Below the pieces are notes generated by a model. It was not told where the DNA came from. It worked only from the letters and a program-made list of their open reading frames with translations, and searched no databases. Positions 1-11,958 of a stretch of DNA of 64,000 bases are shown piece by piece. The first letter of the stretch is position 1, and every line of letters starts with the position of its first letter. The position numbers and the translations under genes are program-made. Origin of the DNA: Prostheceraeus crozeri. Lineage: Eukaryota; Platyhelminthes; Polycladida; Euryleptidae. The stretch is taken from NCBI GenBank assembly GCA_907163375.1, contig CAJQUW010001841.1:1-64000 (forward strand). Direction: 5' to 3'.

Positions 1-1912
1 CTGCTGACCGACTATCTTGACAGATACTGAGCTTAGTGAGTCGAAATCTCAGTGACGACTGGCACCGATGTCTCCGGTCCTTTTGGTTGCAGCATTTGCT
101 GTTTCACATAATCCAACAATTCGTTTATCAAGCGATTTATAGCAGATTTCTAACACTTACTGATTACTCAGTACTCAGTCACTCATACGTCACGCATGTT
201 ATCTTTAGCTACTTTTAGGAATTATCTATTATTTTGTCACGATTTCATGTAAGTTCATTTTCAATTGTCAACGTATTACATAGTTTCTTAACGCACCTTG
301 CGAATTTTTTTAAAGCATTGCACCAAGAATTCTATTTACTGATTCATATGATCAGCATGTGAGAATAAGTTAAGCTTATTGCCCATTTCTATACATATAA
401 AAAGAATTCCTTAGTTGTGTTCATCAAAATATATTGTTTCAACAAATTTTGCGCAATAGCAAATTTAATACATTGGTATGATGGTCTACATTATTTCAAT
501 TAAAATGAAATGATGAATTTCCCTTTAACGCTTAAAAGGTGTTTCTTTAATTTAAAACATGGAATTAGCTGTGATTATAAAAAAGTTTGTAGAATTAAGG
601 AGGGTATTATCGAGGAATGAGCGAGCGAGCAAGCGGCATTTTTCGATGATTTTGAGCGGTGAGCGAGCGAAAGCGGAATTTCGATCCGCTCAAAAACACT
701 GGTTGTATACATCATTTTGTATTTCCTCAAAGGTTCAAAGGGAGGTAGTCCATTTGCAAACTTGCACCTGCAAATGCATGTATATGTAGTCTATTTCACA
801 TAACACTGATAACAAGGCGAATGAATCGCTTAAACCATTGCTTTCATGGCCCTTTCAGCATGGCCTTTGTCTTCATACTGTTTCCTCGGGCCGGAAACCT
901 TCCCTTTCCAAACTGAACCATCATGCAAATTAATGTTGTTGTCCTCTGTCCTATTTACCTGCCACCAGTCTCTGCTCTGATATCTCCGAGGTGAGATCAC
1001 TGCGGCTCAGATTTTTATGTACAAGGTACAAGTACATGCAGCAGTTCAAACATATGCAAGTTAATGTTCATTGTGCGCATTTTGACAAAAGCATTAATAC
1101 AGAAGACGCAAGTATTGACATAAGTGCTGATAGATTACTGTACTGTTGACGTAGGTGTTCATACAGAATCTTGTTAGTTATCTTTATTACACTTTCACAT
1201 ATTGAATCAAGTACAGGAGAGCGCTGTTGATGTCTGACTTTCAGCGGTGTTTCATCATTATACGAGAAAATACACGTCCTAATGCTTCAGCCAATGCTTA
1301 TTGAGACTTTAAAACTAGAAAATTTATTTTCAACCCAACGTTGCCACCGACATGGCCTTCGTTAAGACCGAACATAAATTATAAAAGCTGGGTTGATTAT
1401 ATACACTTCTATTGTCATCATCTCGATAAATATTGAGTGAAACACCGGAGACTGCATTTCCACTCAAAATATTTTATATTTTTCACCTCTATAAACTAAT
1501 ATTTTCAAATGTTTCCTATTGGTGAGCTTAAAATTATAGAATTTTTTTTTGAATTTACAATGGACATCATGTAATATAAAAAAAATAAATGTATATAAAC
1601 GTGTCATTTATATCTGAAAACATCATTTTCAGCTAATATATTCGAATCAGGGAATCAGGCAATATAATCTTTCAAATGTTTTCCGCTGAAATTTTTGTTT
1701 TAGAAGTATATTAAATTCCAAGAATAACAATAAATGATAGGTAAAAAGAACGTTCTATGTGATAAATAATGCGAAACAACTCACAGACAATTAAGTCATC
1801 AAGGTCAAGTTCTAGAAACAAGTGGCAGCACAAATCTAGGACAAAAAAATTCACGTGTACGACTTTTAAGACAAGAAAGTGTATATTTTATGTAAATGAA
1901 AATCAATGCAGT
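1..1912. other. No gene recognised
   Basis: I see no convincing coding exon or complete element here. Short open frames lack family motifs. At about 600-690 the motif gagcgagcga recurs in an imperfect direct repeat. The 1500-1760 part is very A/T rich. It may be intron or 5' flank of the ITPK1 gene downstream, or 3' tail of the LINE that follows. Confidence 0.5.
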
Positions 1913-2283
1913 TCAAAAGATAATTATTCGTGACATCAGGTATAACACAAGAAAGAAAACTAACATGAATTCAGAAAAGCCGCTATAGGAAATATAGAGT
2001 GCCCTCTCAGAGTATTTTTTGAGTCCAATAAAACATTGTTTTGAACGAGGAAAACGTGGTGGGATCATGTGATGCAGAGGATGAAGATCGTACTGTTCGA
2101 CTTTGCGAAAAAGTTTGATGGCATCATTCATCAAAACATTCTTAAGCGGGTGTGATAGTTCACAAGTGCAGTCGGGTTTGTGTATGATGCGATGACAGCA
2201 TCTATTAAAAGAGTCGATTCTGTCCAGAATTTTCACAAGCAATGACGAAAAAATCGGGGTCCCGTAGCATAAAATGCTGCGAA

Positions 2284-2937
2284 TCAAGCATATATATATA
2301 TACATATAATTTTCAGCTGTCTCTCATCACTCACGGGCTTCAAAATTCTGAGGGCAAACATTCTCTGATTGCATTTCCTCAAAACGTTGTGAAAATGAAT
2401 ATCCCACTTTACATTTTTTGTCAGCATGATACCTAATAAAGGAAGAGAATCAACATTTTCGACTCCAGGAATGGATACGTCAGGACACCTTTGAGACTTT
2501 GGAAATAGTAGCACCTTGATTCTTTTAACATTCAACCGCAAATTGACATTACAGCACTTTTCTCTAGCATGCTCAAATGTATTACACAGAAAGTTTTCAA
2601 ATGAAAATTCCTCCCCATCTTTTATCTTAAAGATGAGAGTTGTGTCGTCAGCGTAACTCATGTGCAAACAATTGAGGCTACGAAATAGGTCAGCGGTGTA
2701 AAAAATAAATAGAAAAGGGCCAACTATTGAGCCTTGTGGAACACCACTATTTACACGCATTGGAGAGCTGAAAACATCATCGATTTTTGTCCTTTGATAT
2801 CTGTCACAGAGATAAGAAGCAGTCCACGATATAAAATTCACAGGAAATTTGCACAAGATAAGTTTGTCAATTAGAATGCGATGAGATAAAGTATCGAAAG
2901 CCTTCGTAAAATCTAGAGATATCAAGGTAGCTCCCAA
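2284..2937 (-). pseudogene. LINE reverse transcriptase palm fragment
   Basis: The open frame of 217 residues holds RT motif A (SLDFTKAFDTL near the start), motif B (SGVPQGSIVGP) and motif C (SYADDT), in normal order and spacing for a non-LTR RT. Upstream in another frame (3153-3401) is the N-terminal RT block with NDGIPGLLYKEG and PKLWKNADVCAIPK. The protein would copy element RNA by target-primed reverse transcription. As it stands it is part of a broken element, so function is unlikely. Confidence 0.8.
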
Positions 2938-3890
2938 TGCATCATCATCATCAAGTATCTAAGTTAAGCGGTCGATAAGATAAACCAAACCACAGATGGC
3001 TGAGGACTTTAGGATGCAAGCAAATTGAGATTCGTTAATATTTGAATAAAGAGGGACTTCACTTGATCGAGGATGAACTTTTCCAACAGTTTCGATGGCA
3101 AAGGCAGAAGAGATATCGGTCGTAGGGTTTACGTGTATATACATGGAGGGTTTCATTTAGGAATGGCACAAACGTCTGCATTTTTCCAGAGCTTAGGCAT
3201 ATAGCCGTCTATATGACATAGCGGCTCGGCCAGAAACAAGGCTCCTTCTTTATATAACAGACCGGGAATGCCATCATTTGCGGAAGCCTTCAGTTTCAAA
3301 GTTGATAGTTTGACGTAGACATCCAAAACATCAATGAGATTCAAAGAAGAATTGCCTGAGTCCATCGCTTCAGCATCCAAGTTGTAGCAGTCGGAAGTCA
3401 AAGGAAAAAGTGATCCAAATATATCGTTAATGAGCTCGGCCGCCTCAATCGCATCTAGCTAGAGTAGCTTAAGATTTCGTGCCCCTCACTTCATTCACAA
3501 CATTCCACCATTCTTTGGGGTGTTAGAGTCCATTACCCATCGCTTCTTAGCCCGTACAATTTCAGTCTTCACTTTACTCTTGAGGTGGTTGCATCTTTCG
3601 AAGTGTCCATTTCAATAAGCACTCCATCTTTGATTAATCAAGTCCTTCAGAAGAGGGGTGATCCATCGTTTGTCATCAGCTGTTAAAATGACAGTTGTAC
3701 GCGGAAGATAGCCGATACAGGGTTTCAGTAGCTCATAAAGTACTGTAACTTTACGATCAACATCGTGAGACCTGTATACAGAAGAGAAGTCAATTTTAGA
3801 TAATGATTCGATAAATGCATTCAAGTGAGATCCTCCATAGTCATATACGATGTGCTGCGAGATAGAGTTGACAAAACAGCGTCTGATAAG

Positions 3891-4379
3891 CTATAGCAAC
3901 AAACATATGTGATCTGAATTGCATAGAGGGGGAAGCATAATTGGTTTCTCATACTCAGACAGCAACTCAGATGAAAGAAAAATCTTGTCAAGTATATTGT
4001 TACCTCTCGTTGGCAGACTCAAGAAGGGTCCGTTATTCAGGTCCAAAGAAGATTCAATGTCAATAGTGCTGTATTGATTAATATCTCCACACAAAATAAT
4101 TTCGGATTCTGGATGCATCATGAGATGAGAGTCAACGATGTCAATAATAGACGCGAAAGTGTCTTGAACTGTGTTAAAAATCAAATTTGGAGGAATATAT
4201 ACGAGAATAATGAGGCAATTGACTCTACGGAGATAGACACGCACAATTTCTACATGTACAAAATTGCAAATATTCACACATTCAGGAAGTAGGCTAGTAT
4301 CGCACCAAATGCAAACATCACCTCCAGTGCGACTTCTTCTATCAGCTCTGAAAAATGTATAGCCTGTCATATGCAACAT
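3891..4379 (-). pseudogene. LINE APE-type endonuclease C-terminal part
   Basis: The 162-residue frame matches the C-terminal half of an exonuclease III/APE-like endonuclease: a GDINQ block, equivalent to the GDFN strand of the family, lies mid-way and a SDH box near the end. Both carry catalytic residues in this fold. The N-terminal catalytic strands are missing, so the copy is 5'-truncated. A further open stretch at 3612-3824 with WITPLLKDLINQR looks like the linker between endonuclease and RT. Confidence 0.75.
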
Positions 4380-4385
4380 TATTTT

Positions 4386-5097
4386 TTTATATGCAGTGTA
4401 TAAATTATTTATACTTTACATAAGAATGGGAATTAGAATGTTCACATTGATCGATATTCGGGGTTAAATCAAAAGATATTTCCGATAACTGACATTCTAT
4501 TTTTGGGGAACCCCTGTATCCTCGCACGTATATGACTGCTTTTGAGTATAGCAAAGCTGACCTTTCTTCGGATATGTAACATCCGCATATCTTTCTTGAT
4601 GTTTGTTTGCTATTAGGTATGCAAGACGCTTATGGACTATTGTTGTTGGTGGCCCGAATGCACCTGTCGTTCAATAAATGATGTGACAAAGAATTTCTCA
4701 AATTCTATTACGATTGGCTGAAGTTTCAACATAACACAAATCCAGGGTTGTTGAATTCTGGTTTTCATAAAATGAGTTCCCTATTAGAGCCTTGTCATCT
4801 ACTACATAGCATTCGACTTCGACGCTTGGTCAAATCAAATGCAAGTTACAAGTTGTTCAACCAGCTGTTGCTACCGAAGAAATAATAGATTACTATTATT
4901 TTTTGGAGATAAATTATTGAAATAATGTCTTAGGATGCTGATTTGCACTAGCAAAGTCTTTCAAAGCCGTTCAAACGCAGGTTCTTCGCACAATTACAGG
5001 AAACAAGTCTGATTCAAGAATTGATGAAAAGCATGTCAGACCTTAAACTGATCGTTACACTGAGAAAATGAATACAAACGTCATCCAAGTCGTATAC
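4386..5097. other. No gene recognised
   Basis: Between the LINE and the BEL/Pao element I find no supported coding region or repeat. It ends at the likely target site of the BEL/Pao insertion (tatac). Confidence 0.4.
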
Positions 5098-5978
5098 TGT
5101 GAGGAATAGCGGTTATAGCAACTTAAGACCCGGTCAAGAGGTAAGAGCACAGAATTAGATTCATCTGCGCGCGCTTCGGTTTCCTAGAAAGGAAGAGTTA
5201 TATGTAGCCTTAATGTCGAAATGGCACATCACAGAATTAGACAACTTGCTCCTTCTCGAATGGATAATTCGTGTATCGCTTGCTAATTGGAAATGGCAAA
5301 CAATAAGCTGTCAGCAGGGGACACCAGAGCCAGTGAGAGATGCGTGCGTGCTGTGATATCACTTCGCACTCACCAAAACACACATCGCCTGGCTAGCATT
5401 CGATTCAGCGCATGCACTATACAGTGAGAAATGCCGAGGAGAGGATGTGAAATCATCAAGTGAACTAATTTTCGTACGCTTGCTACTTTCTTTAATAATG
5501 ATCAGAAGGGCCAACATTATGGAGAAAACTTGTGGGCAATGATCTAAAGTCTTCGAATCTGAAGGAATTTTGGCAATCGAAGCAATTTGCTGGAAGTCAC
5601 ATTAATCCGCAAGCGACGCACGACCTGTTTTCCTATCTCTGTAAGGTATTAGGAATTCCTTTTTAACCACTTAATATGTTCCTCTATGTGCCGGCGATTT
5701 CGTATTAATCACACTACTAACAAACCGAAGCAGATAAACAAAATATTTAATTCTGTGGGTAAGAGACTCTTAGCTTCCCGTCGGATGTCCTACCGTTCGG
5801 ATTTTTAACGTTAAAATCGACTTGGATTGTCGAACAGCTGACTTTATTCACACTCCTTACGTGGACAACAGTAGCCGATATAGATTGAAAGAGAAACACA
5901 CGTATCTTCAGACAGAGCAGACAAACAAAAGTCAAGATCAATTAAAGTCACAGAAGTTAGCACACACAATCCATCACA
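5098..5978 (-). repeat. BEL/Pao 3' LTR (left), split by a MITE
   Basis: Matches the right LTR at 14449-14711 over its whole length once the 610-bp insert and its 8-bp duplication are removed (881 minus 618 gives 263). Its outer end is tgtgaggaat and its inner end is ccatcaca. Confidence 0.9.
5148..5757. mobile_element. hAT-like MITE inserted in the BEL/Pao LTR
   Basis: A 610-bp non-coding insert starts cacagaatta and ends taattctgtg, giving inverted ends of 10 bp (12 of 13 if extended). It is flanked on both sides by the identical 8-bp duplication ggtaagag. An 8-bp duplication with short inverted ends fits the hAT superfamily. No transposase is encoded. The second LTR of the host element supplies the uninterrupted sequence, so both borders are certain. 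The terminal motif cacagaattag also recurs internally near 5230. Confidence 0.85.
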
Positions 5979-6001
5979 TCCTCCCCCTTGATTAACGTAG
6001 G

Positions 6002-7076
6002 TTAATCAGAACCACACTCTAGTACATACAACCGATTGAGAGGACGATGGATAGTAGAGTTCTGAGTCTTGATCTCACAAACACGAACGCGTCCATCTCT
6101 TCCGTTGATCAGTCTCGTCACACGCCCAAGCGGCCACTTGAGACGAGGAATTCTAGCACCATCAAGCGGGGCGATGAGGACTACATCATTTAAGTGAAGA
6201 CTGCGGCAACGTTCAAAGTTCGCCGCCAAGATCGCAGCGAAGTCAAGTACTCCTTTTGCCATCGGGTCCATAGGTGGGTTGAGATCATCTGGCGATGATC
6301 TTGTAGTTTGACGAGTCTCTCACGGGTTGATTCACCGACTTGTGAGACTGCAGGAAAACAGGAACGCGAGAGTGGTGCAGGAGAAGAACCATAGAGGAAA
6401 TGGGCGGGAGTGAGATCATCCTCTCCGTTCGAGGTTAGAGGTCGGCGATTGATGCTGTTCTCTAATTCCGCCAGGACGGTGAGTAGTTCACTGTATGAAA
6501 GAGAAACGTTGCCCAATGTTTTCATGCAAGCACGCTTTACTGTTCCGACCAGTACGGTATCTCCCAAAATCCTCCCCACCAGGGTGCAGAGGGAGGCAGA
6601 AGGTTCCATCGTAGATTGCTACCATTAGGAATTTTTGATATCGCAACAAACGCTCGGCATTGTCACTGATGAAAAGATTCGATTGACCTCGACGGGCGAA
6701 AAATCGACGGATGGCCAAGGCGGCTTCTTTGATATCAAGCGAGGTTACGGCTTCTAGGTGGACAGCTCTAGTAATCGCGCATGTGAAAAGTAGCACCCAC
6801 ATTTTGGATTTGCGACGAAGAGTTAGTGGACCGAAGTAATCCAACCCAGTCTTCTCGAAGGGTCTAGCAGGTTGCGTTCGGAACGCTGGAAGATCGCCTT
6901 CAGGACAATGGACTTCTCGTGATTGAATTCTCTGACATCTCGTACATGAAGAAATAGTCTTCTTCACAAAATGTCGGCATCGACGAGTCCAGTAGGAGAG
7001 ATTCACGTCATTGTTGGTAGAACTGACGCCCATGTGGCAAAGTTTGTGATGAACATCAAAAACAATCAGGCGGGCT
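6002..7076 (-). pseudogene. BEL/Pao integrase region
   Basis: Minus-strand fragments match BEL/Pao integrases. There is a zinc-binding N-terminal part with CTRCQRIQSREVH, a catalytic core with TGLDYFGPL and FISDNAERL, and a C-terminal piece with RLKWPLGRVTRLINGRDG typical of the domain that ends Pao-clade polyproteins. This part of the fossil element would have inserted its cDNA. The reading frame is not continuous. Confidence 0.85.
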
Positions 7077-7625
7077 TAGGTTGAGGGTAGAGGTAGCCAA
7101 GGCAGTGGAGGTTCACCATTTCGGGGTGACAAGATAATTCCTTTATCTTTGTCCAATGCTGGTCGTCCGTCGAAGATAGGAGAATTGCTAGGGACTCCAG
7201 CTCCCCCTGTGAGAGCACAGTATTCTCGCCAGTCATGCGAACTTTGACAATCGCGAAGGAGAATTGTCATTCCGTTGTCTTCTTCTGTCGCTGTAAGATC
7301 ACCAGTTTGCTTTTGACGGTTGAGATGTTTGTAATGAATCGCTTGACCCACGCGGCAACTCGAATTGCTTTGCGCAAGGAACCATATCTGTGCATAGGAA
7401 ACATATTTTCAATCGAATCAGTGGCTGTCGAGGACGACTCATCTCGAACGGTAATTGTTGAAGATAGTTAGGACAATTTTGAAGGTATAACGGACCATTG
7501 AACCATGTGTGGGAGGCAGGAAGATCGATGGCGCTCATTCCACGGCTGGGCAAATCGGCTGGATTGAGTTCTCCTGAGACATGACTCCAATCGTGCAGGC
7601 TGGTAATGGTCAGGATCTCCTTCAC
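7076..7625 (-). pseudogene. BEL/Pao RNase H to integrase connector
   Basis: Contains HVSGELNPADLPSRGMSA, the signature following the RNase H domain in BEL/Pao polyproteins. The adjoining RNase H proper lies beyond the nested Gypsy element at 11959-12267. The insertion therefore falls between these two halves. Confidence 0.8.
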
Positions 7626-7628
7626 CCT

Positions 7629-7939
7629 TGTGGGAGTTTGAGCTACTTATTGTATGTACTGTGGAGCATGCTGTCGGTGTGTTGTCGAGCTTATTGTGTG
7701 GAGGCGTTGGTGCGTGTTGATTCAATCGCGACGTTCTCTCTCTTCCCTCGTGACGTCATTATTGAGCATTGTGTGCTAATGAGGCCGGTTTTCATGTCTC
7801 CCTTTTCGTGACGTCATTATTGAGCGTTGTCTGCTAATGAGGCCGGTTTTCATGTCTCCCTTTCATGTATATAAGAAATTGACACTATTGATAATAAAGA
7901 GTTTGCTGGCACGTGACAGTGTTGTTTTATTCGTTCACA
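7629..7939 (+). repeat. Gypsy 5' LTR
   Basis: 311 bp from TGTGGGAG to GTTCACA. It contains two tandem 58-bp units (7749-7806 and 7807-7864), each starting with a TGACGTCA palindrome, then a TATA-like box (atgtatataag, about 7865) and an AATAAA signal (about 7893). These are the elements expected for U3 enhancer, promoter and R polyadenylation. Confidence 0.92.
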
Positions 7940-7963
7940 AGCTATCACGGCAAATACGAGAAA

Positions 7964-8731
7964 ATGAAGCTCATCGACGCAGTCAAGAAATTCTCTGGCG
8001 ACAGAGAAGAAGATATCGAATTCTGGCTGGACAAGTTCCTGCTGACGGCCGACATCACAATTGAAAAGAAAGAAGAAAAGACCGACGACCGACTGGCGAA
8101 GATACTGCCAATCTTTCTGGAGGGAGCGGCATACACCACCTGGAAGCAGATGCCCGCCACGAAGCAGTCGGACCTTAGCGCCGTTAAAGCGGAACTCATG
8201 CGGATGTTTGGCCGCTCAAAGCTACGCGCTTGGCAGGATCTCAAGGAACTGAAGCTGATACCTGGAGAGTCGGTGGACATAATCGTGGACCAGATAAAGA
8301 GCGCTCTCGGAGTCATGGTCGGTGACATCAGCGCTGTTCCAGAACAGCTCGTCTCATATCATCTCTTGGACGCACTGCCAAGACAAATCATTCCTCAAGT
8401 CAAGATGCAATGTGGAGAGAAGATGGAGCTGTCTCAGATCGTATCCTGCGCTAAAGCTCTTCTGGCAAACCCATCCGAACTCATGGATGTTGCATCAGCT
8501 GGAACGACCACCTCCGTAATGCGTCACCGAGTGGATCCAGAAAGAACAACCAAGCCGCGCTGCAGTGGTTGCAGGCGTCTTGGGCACCACCTTCGGGACT
8601 GCAACACTGTCTGCTACCGCTGTGGAGAAGTTGGACATCTTCGATCCCATTGCCCCAAGTCTGCTGCTTCGGGAAACGGCCGTGCTGAGGCGGATGCGCC
8701 GGATCATGCTGCCCCCGCGTCCGCGCATTAA
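7964..8731 (+). pseudogene. Gypsy gag-like protein region
   Basis: An open frame of about 255 residues from the internal MKLIDAVKKFSG. It shows an alpha-helical capsid-like segment (FWLDKFL through YHLLDALP) and two CCHC zinc knuckles near the C-terminus (CSGCRRLGHHLRDC and CYRCGEVGHLRSHC). In this family Gag packages element RNA. It starts just downstream of the 5' LTR, as expected. Listed as part of a fossil element. Confidence 0.85.
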
Positions 8732-8739
8732 TCCGGAAC

Positions 8740-11640
8740 ATGTGGATAGATGGACAGAAACGGCGAGTGCTGATCGACACCGGCTGCAGCGTAACTCTGA
8801 TAGGTGAGCACAGGGCTAAGAGGGAACGTCGCGAACAGTCTAGGTTATGTTTAGAACTGATGAATAAGGACAAGTTGCATACTTGTGGTGCTGTTATTCT
8901 TTGTTCTGTTGTGACGGAGGATGACGTTGAATTAGGCCCGGTTAAAGCGCATGTTGTGAAACGTTTGCCGCTTGATGTCGATGTAGTTCTAGGTCTAGAC
9001 ATTCTCTTTCACAAGAGACTCGAAATTAGCTACTGTGAGGGGGAAATCGCAGTTAAGTTCTCCCCTTATGTTAATATTGCGGCAGCAGTCAGTATCGACA
9101 CCATGCAAAACCTAGGTGTTAGTGATAAGGTGTTAGGGATAAGCGCTAGCTTTATTGAAGGGCGGTAGATAGCTAGCTGGAAGTGGGCTGAGGTTGATAA
9201 TCCCGTCAAATTACACAAATCGCCTATCGAGTATGTGAAATCGTGTGATAGGAACGGCTTCGATACCGAAATAGACTCTTGGGTTAACGATGGCATTTTA
9301 GTTAAGTATGATGCGAACGAGCATGGAGAAATCCAGAGTTTCTTACCGACTATGGCTGTCCTACAAGATAAAGGTGGCGAGAAAAAGATTTCCAGGTGGC
9401 TCAGTGCCGTTGTGTTCAGATAGGCTTCCTGAATGGCGGCAAAGAGGGCCTACTTGCTCACTTTTAGACTTACGTAAAGCTTATCTACAAATACACGTAC
9501 ATAAGTCGCTTTGGGTGTACCAGGCCGTTAGGTGGAAAAATGAAATTTACTTGCTCACTAGACTAGGGTTTGGTCTTTCAGTCGGTCCTAAGATTATGAC
9601 TGCAATTGTAGACAAAGTGATATCACTTGAAAAAGGCTTAGAACAGTCTGTCTCCAGCTATGTGGATGACTTATTCATTGACGAAAGTAAAGTAAGCGTT
9701 TCCCATGTTAAAAGCCACCTTAATAAGTGGGGACTACTGACCAAGGAACCTGTTAGCTTAGGCGATCCTGCAGGCGTGCGTGTACTAGGCATTCGAGTGA
9801 AGGATGACTTAACATGGCTAAGAGATAAGGTGATTCCTGCATTGCCTACAAGTCAGTGTACTCGGCGTCAACTGCATAGCATCATTGGAGAACTGCTAGG
9901 CCACTTTCCCGTTGCTGGATGGTTGCGGATTTATTGTAGTTTCCTCCAACGCTTAACATCATTAGCAAAGTTTGAGTGGGATGATAGGGTAACGACGCCG
10001 GTTATGAATCTTATTCATCAGATGATGCGACAAATAGAGATTAGTGGTGATCCTGTTAGTGGAAGTTGGCTGGTCTCTGATGATGCTCCTATTGTTGTCT
10101 GGGCTGACGCTAGCAATTTAGCTTTAGGTGTGGTCTTGTCAGTCAACGATAAGGTAATAGAGGACGCTTCGTGGTTGAGACCACACGACGATACGGGTCA
10201 CATCAATATTAGTGAATTAGACGCAGCTATCAAAGGACTCAATATGGCCCTACGTTGGGGAAAGAGAATAATAATAATAAAGACAGATTCGTCCACTGTA
10301 TACAAATGGTTGACTGTAGTCATCAATAGAACACACAATGTCAAGACGCGTGCCCTTTCAGAGAGACTTATCAAACGCCGACTAGACACTCTGAGAGAGA
10401 TAATAGAAACTGAGAAAATTCAAGTTGAACCTCATTTAGTTAAGTCTGCCGAAAATATTTCCGATAGTCTCACGCGTGTTCCCCAACGATGGATGCAGGT
10501 CATGAAAGATCTGACTGATACAACTCATGCTTTATCCGCGACAGTAGAAGAAGCCACTGATCATCAGGACTGTAACTTCACAGAAATTAAGAAAATACAT
10601 GATAGGTGCCATTTCGGTGTAGATCGAACCCTGAACTTAGACAAGCAGAAGCTAGGAAATTTAGCTTCTAGGAGGCTAGTAAAGAAAGTTGTCAGTCGTT
10701 GTGACAGGTGTGATAGAATAGACCCGGCTGTGAATTTTAGTTGGGATAAAGGAACTATCAGTGCTAACCGAGTGACTTGGCAGAATATTGCAATAGACAT
10801 TACCCACTATAACGGAACACCGTATTTGACCGGAATTGACCTTTCATCTCGTTATACTATTTGGAGGAAGCTGCGCAATGAGTCTTCGACCGAAGTATCC
10901 ATGCATTTGACTCAAATTATTGCAGAGTTTGGCCCTCCTAGTTCTGTGTTATCAGATAATGGTACCGTGTTTAGGAGTAGAGAAATCCATGAGCTGTTCG
11001 ACAATTTGGAGATTAAGCATATTTTTGCATGTGCTTATCGCCCCCAAGGCAATGCAGTCATAGAACGTGTTCACCGAACTGTTAAGCGATGCGCCAAGCG
11101 AGCGAACCGAGATATTGAGGAAGCGACTTTTTGGGTAAATAACAGTAGGGACGGTGAGCGACAAAGCCCTTATGAGTTAATGTTTGCAGCCAACTCTAAG
11201 AAGCCTGGAGTGAATGCTCAGCGGTAATACGTCCCGAGGGTGGTACCTGATCAGACTGATTCTGAAGAAAATTCAAAGTATGAGGATTTAGATAGAAATC
11301 CATTTAGTATAGGTGATAGAGTATATTTGAAGACTATATCGGGGAGGTGTGATAGTACATGGTCGGGTCCCCACAGGATTACTAGTATATGTTCCAGCGT
11401 AGGTGTTATCCTTAACGATGATGGTGTTACCCGTCACGTTTCGCACCTCAGGTTGGTCCCTGGTGAGGATTGTAGTTCCAGCGATCTTCCTACAGATTCA
11501 GACTGTATTATAACAGAAAGTGACGAGGATGATGATGTTGAGAGTACTAGTTTACGCCGCAGTATTCGTGTGAAAAAGCCACCAGATAGATTCGGTGACT
11601 TAGTGATGTGGTGTGCATGTGAGGTCTGTAGACGTGGGGG
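8740..11640 (+). pseudogene. Gypsy pol region (protease, RT, RNase H, integrase)
   Basis: Protease: IDTGCS active-site block near 8770. RT: LLDLRKAYLQIHV and SYVDDL blocks, about 9450-9680. RNase H: WADASNLALGV and KTDSSTVYKW, about 10095-10310. Integrase: a degenerate HHCC part near 10590, then core blocks DITHYNGTPYL, LSDNGTVF and AYRPQGNAVIERVHR, about 10790-11090. A C-terminal chromatin/DNA-binding-like tail follows to about 11600. Domain order is that of Ty3/Gypsy. A handful of interruptions are present. Confidence 0.85.
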
Positions 11641-11642
11641 CG

Positions 11643-11953
11643 TGTGGGAGTTTGAGCTACTTATTGTATGTACTGTGGAGCATGCTGTCGGTGTGTTGTC
11701 GAGCTTATTGTGTGGAGGCGTTGGTGCGTGTTGATTCAATCGCGACGTTCTCTCTCTTCCCTCGTGACGTCATTATTGAGCATTGTGTGCTAATGAGGCC
11801 GGTTTTCATGTCTCCCTTTTCGTGACGTCATTATTGAGCGTTGTCTGCTAATGAGGCCGGTTTTCATGTCTCCCTTTCATGTATATAAGAAATTGACACT
11901 ATTGATAATAAAGAGTTTGCTGGCACGTGACAGTGTTGTTTTATTCGTTCACA
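11643..11953 (+). repeat. Gypsy 3' LTR
   Basis: Looks identical to 7629-7939, including the tandem 58-bp enhancer-like units, and is followed by the accct target duplication. Confidence 0.92.
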
Positions 11954-11958
11954 ACCCT

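Larger units (their letters stand above)
1913..4385 (-). mobile_element. Decayed non-LTR retrotransposon (LINE), CR1/Jockey-like
   Basis: Minus-strand remnant of a LINE carrying an apurinic-type endonuclease followed by a reverse transcriptase, the order expected of CR1/L2/Jockey-group LINEs. Reading leftward from about 4380 come the endonuclease C-terminal half, a linker, RT fingers (about 3400-3150), RT palm with the YADD box (2937-2284), and an RT C-terminal tail (2305-1913). The frame shifts several times between blocks. A short (TA)n stretch at 2288-2305 sits inside the RT tail. The 5' end is cut off within the endonuclease. The clade is not resolved. Confidence 0.8.
7629..11953 (+). mobile_element. 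Ty3/Gypsy LTR retrotransposon, very young, nested
   Basis: A 4.3-kb Metaviridae-type element with 311-bp LTRs (7629-7939 and 11643-11953) that look identical by eye, and a perfect 5-bp target duplication accct at 7624-7628 and 11954-11958. Parts in order: gag with two zinc knuckles, aspartic protease, RT, RNase H, integrase. The order RT-RNase H-integrase places it with Ty3/Gypsy. Identical LTRs mean it inserted recently, well after the surrounding BEL/Pao element. It is near full length, but the pol reading frame appears interrupted about two or three times, so this copy is probably not autonomous. Confidence 0.92.

Noticed and set aside
36-218. Short open frame near the window start
   Set aside because: No motif and AT-biased composition; indistinguishable from chance.
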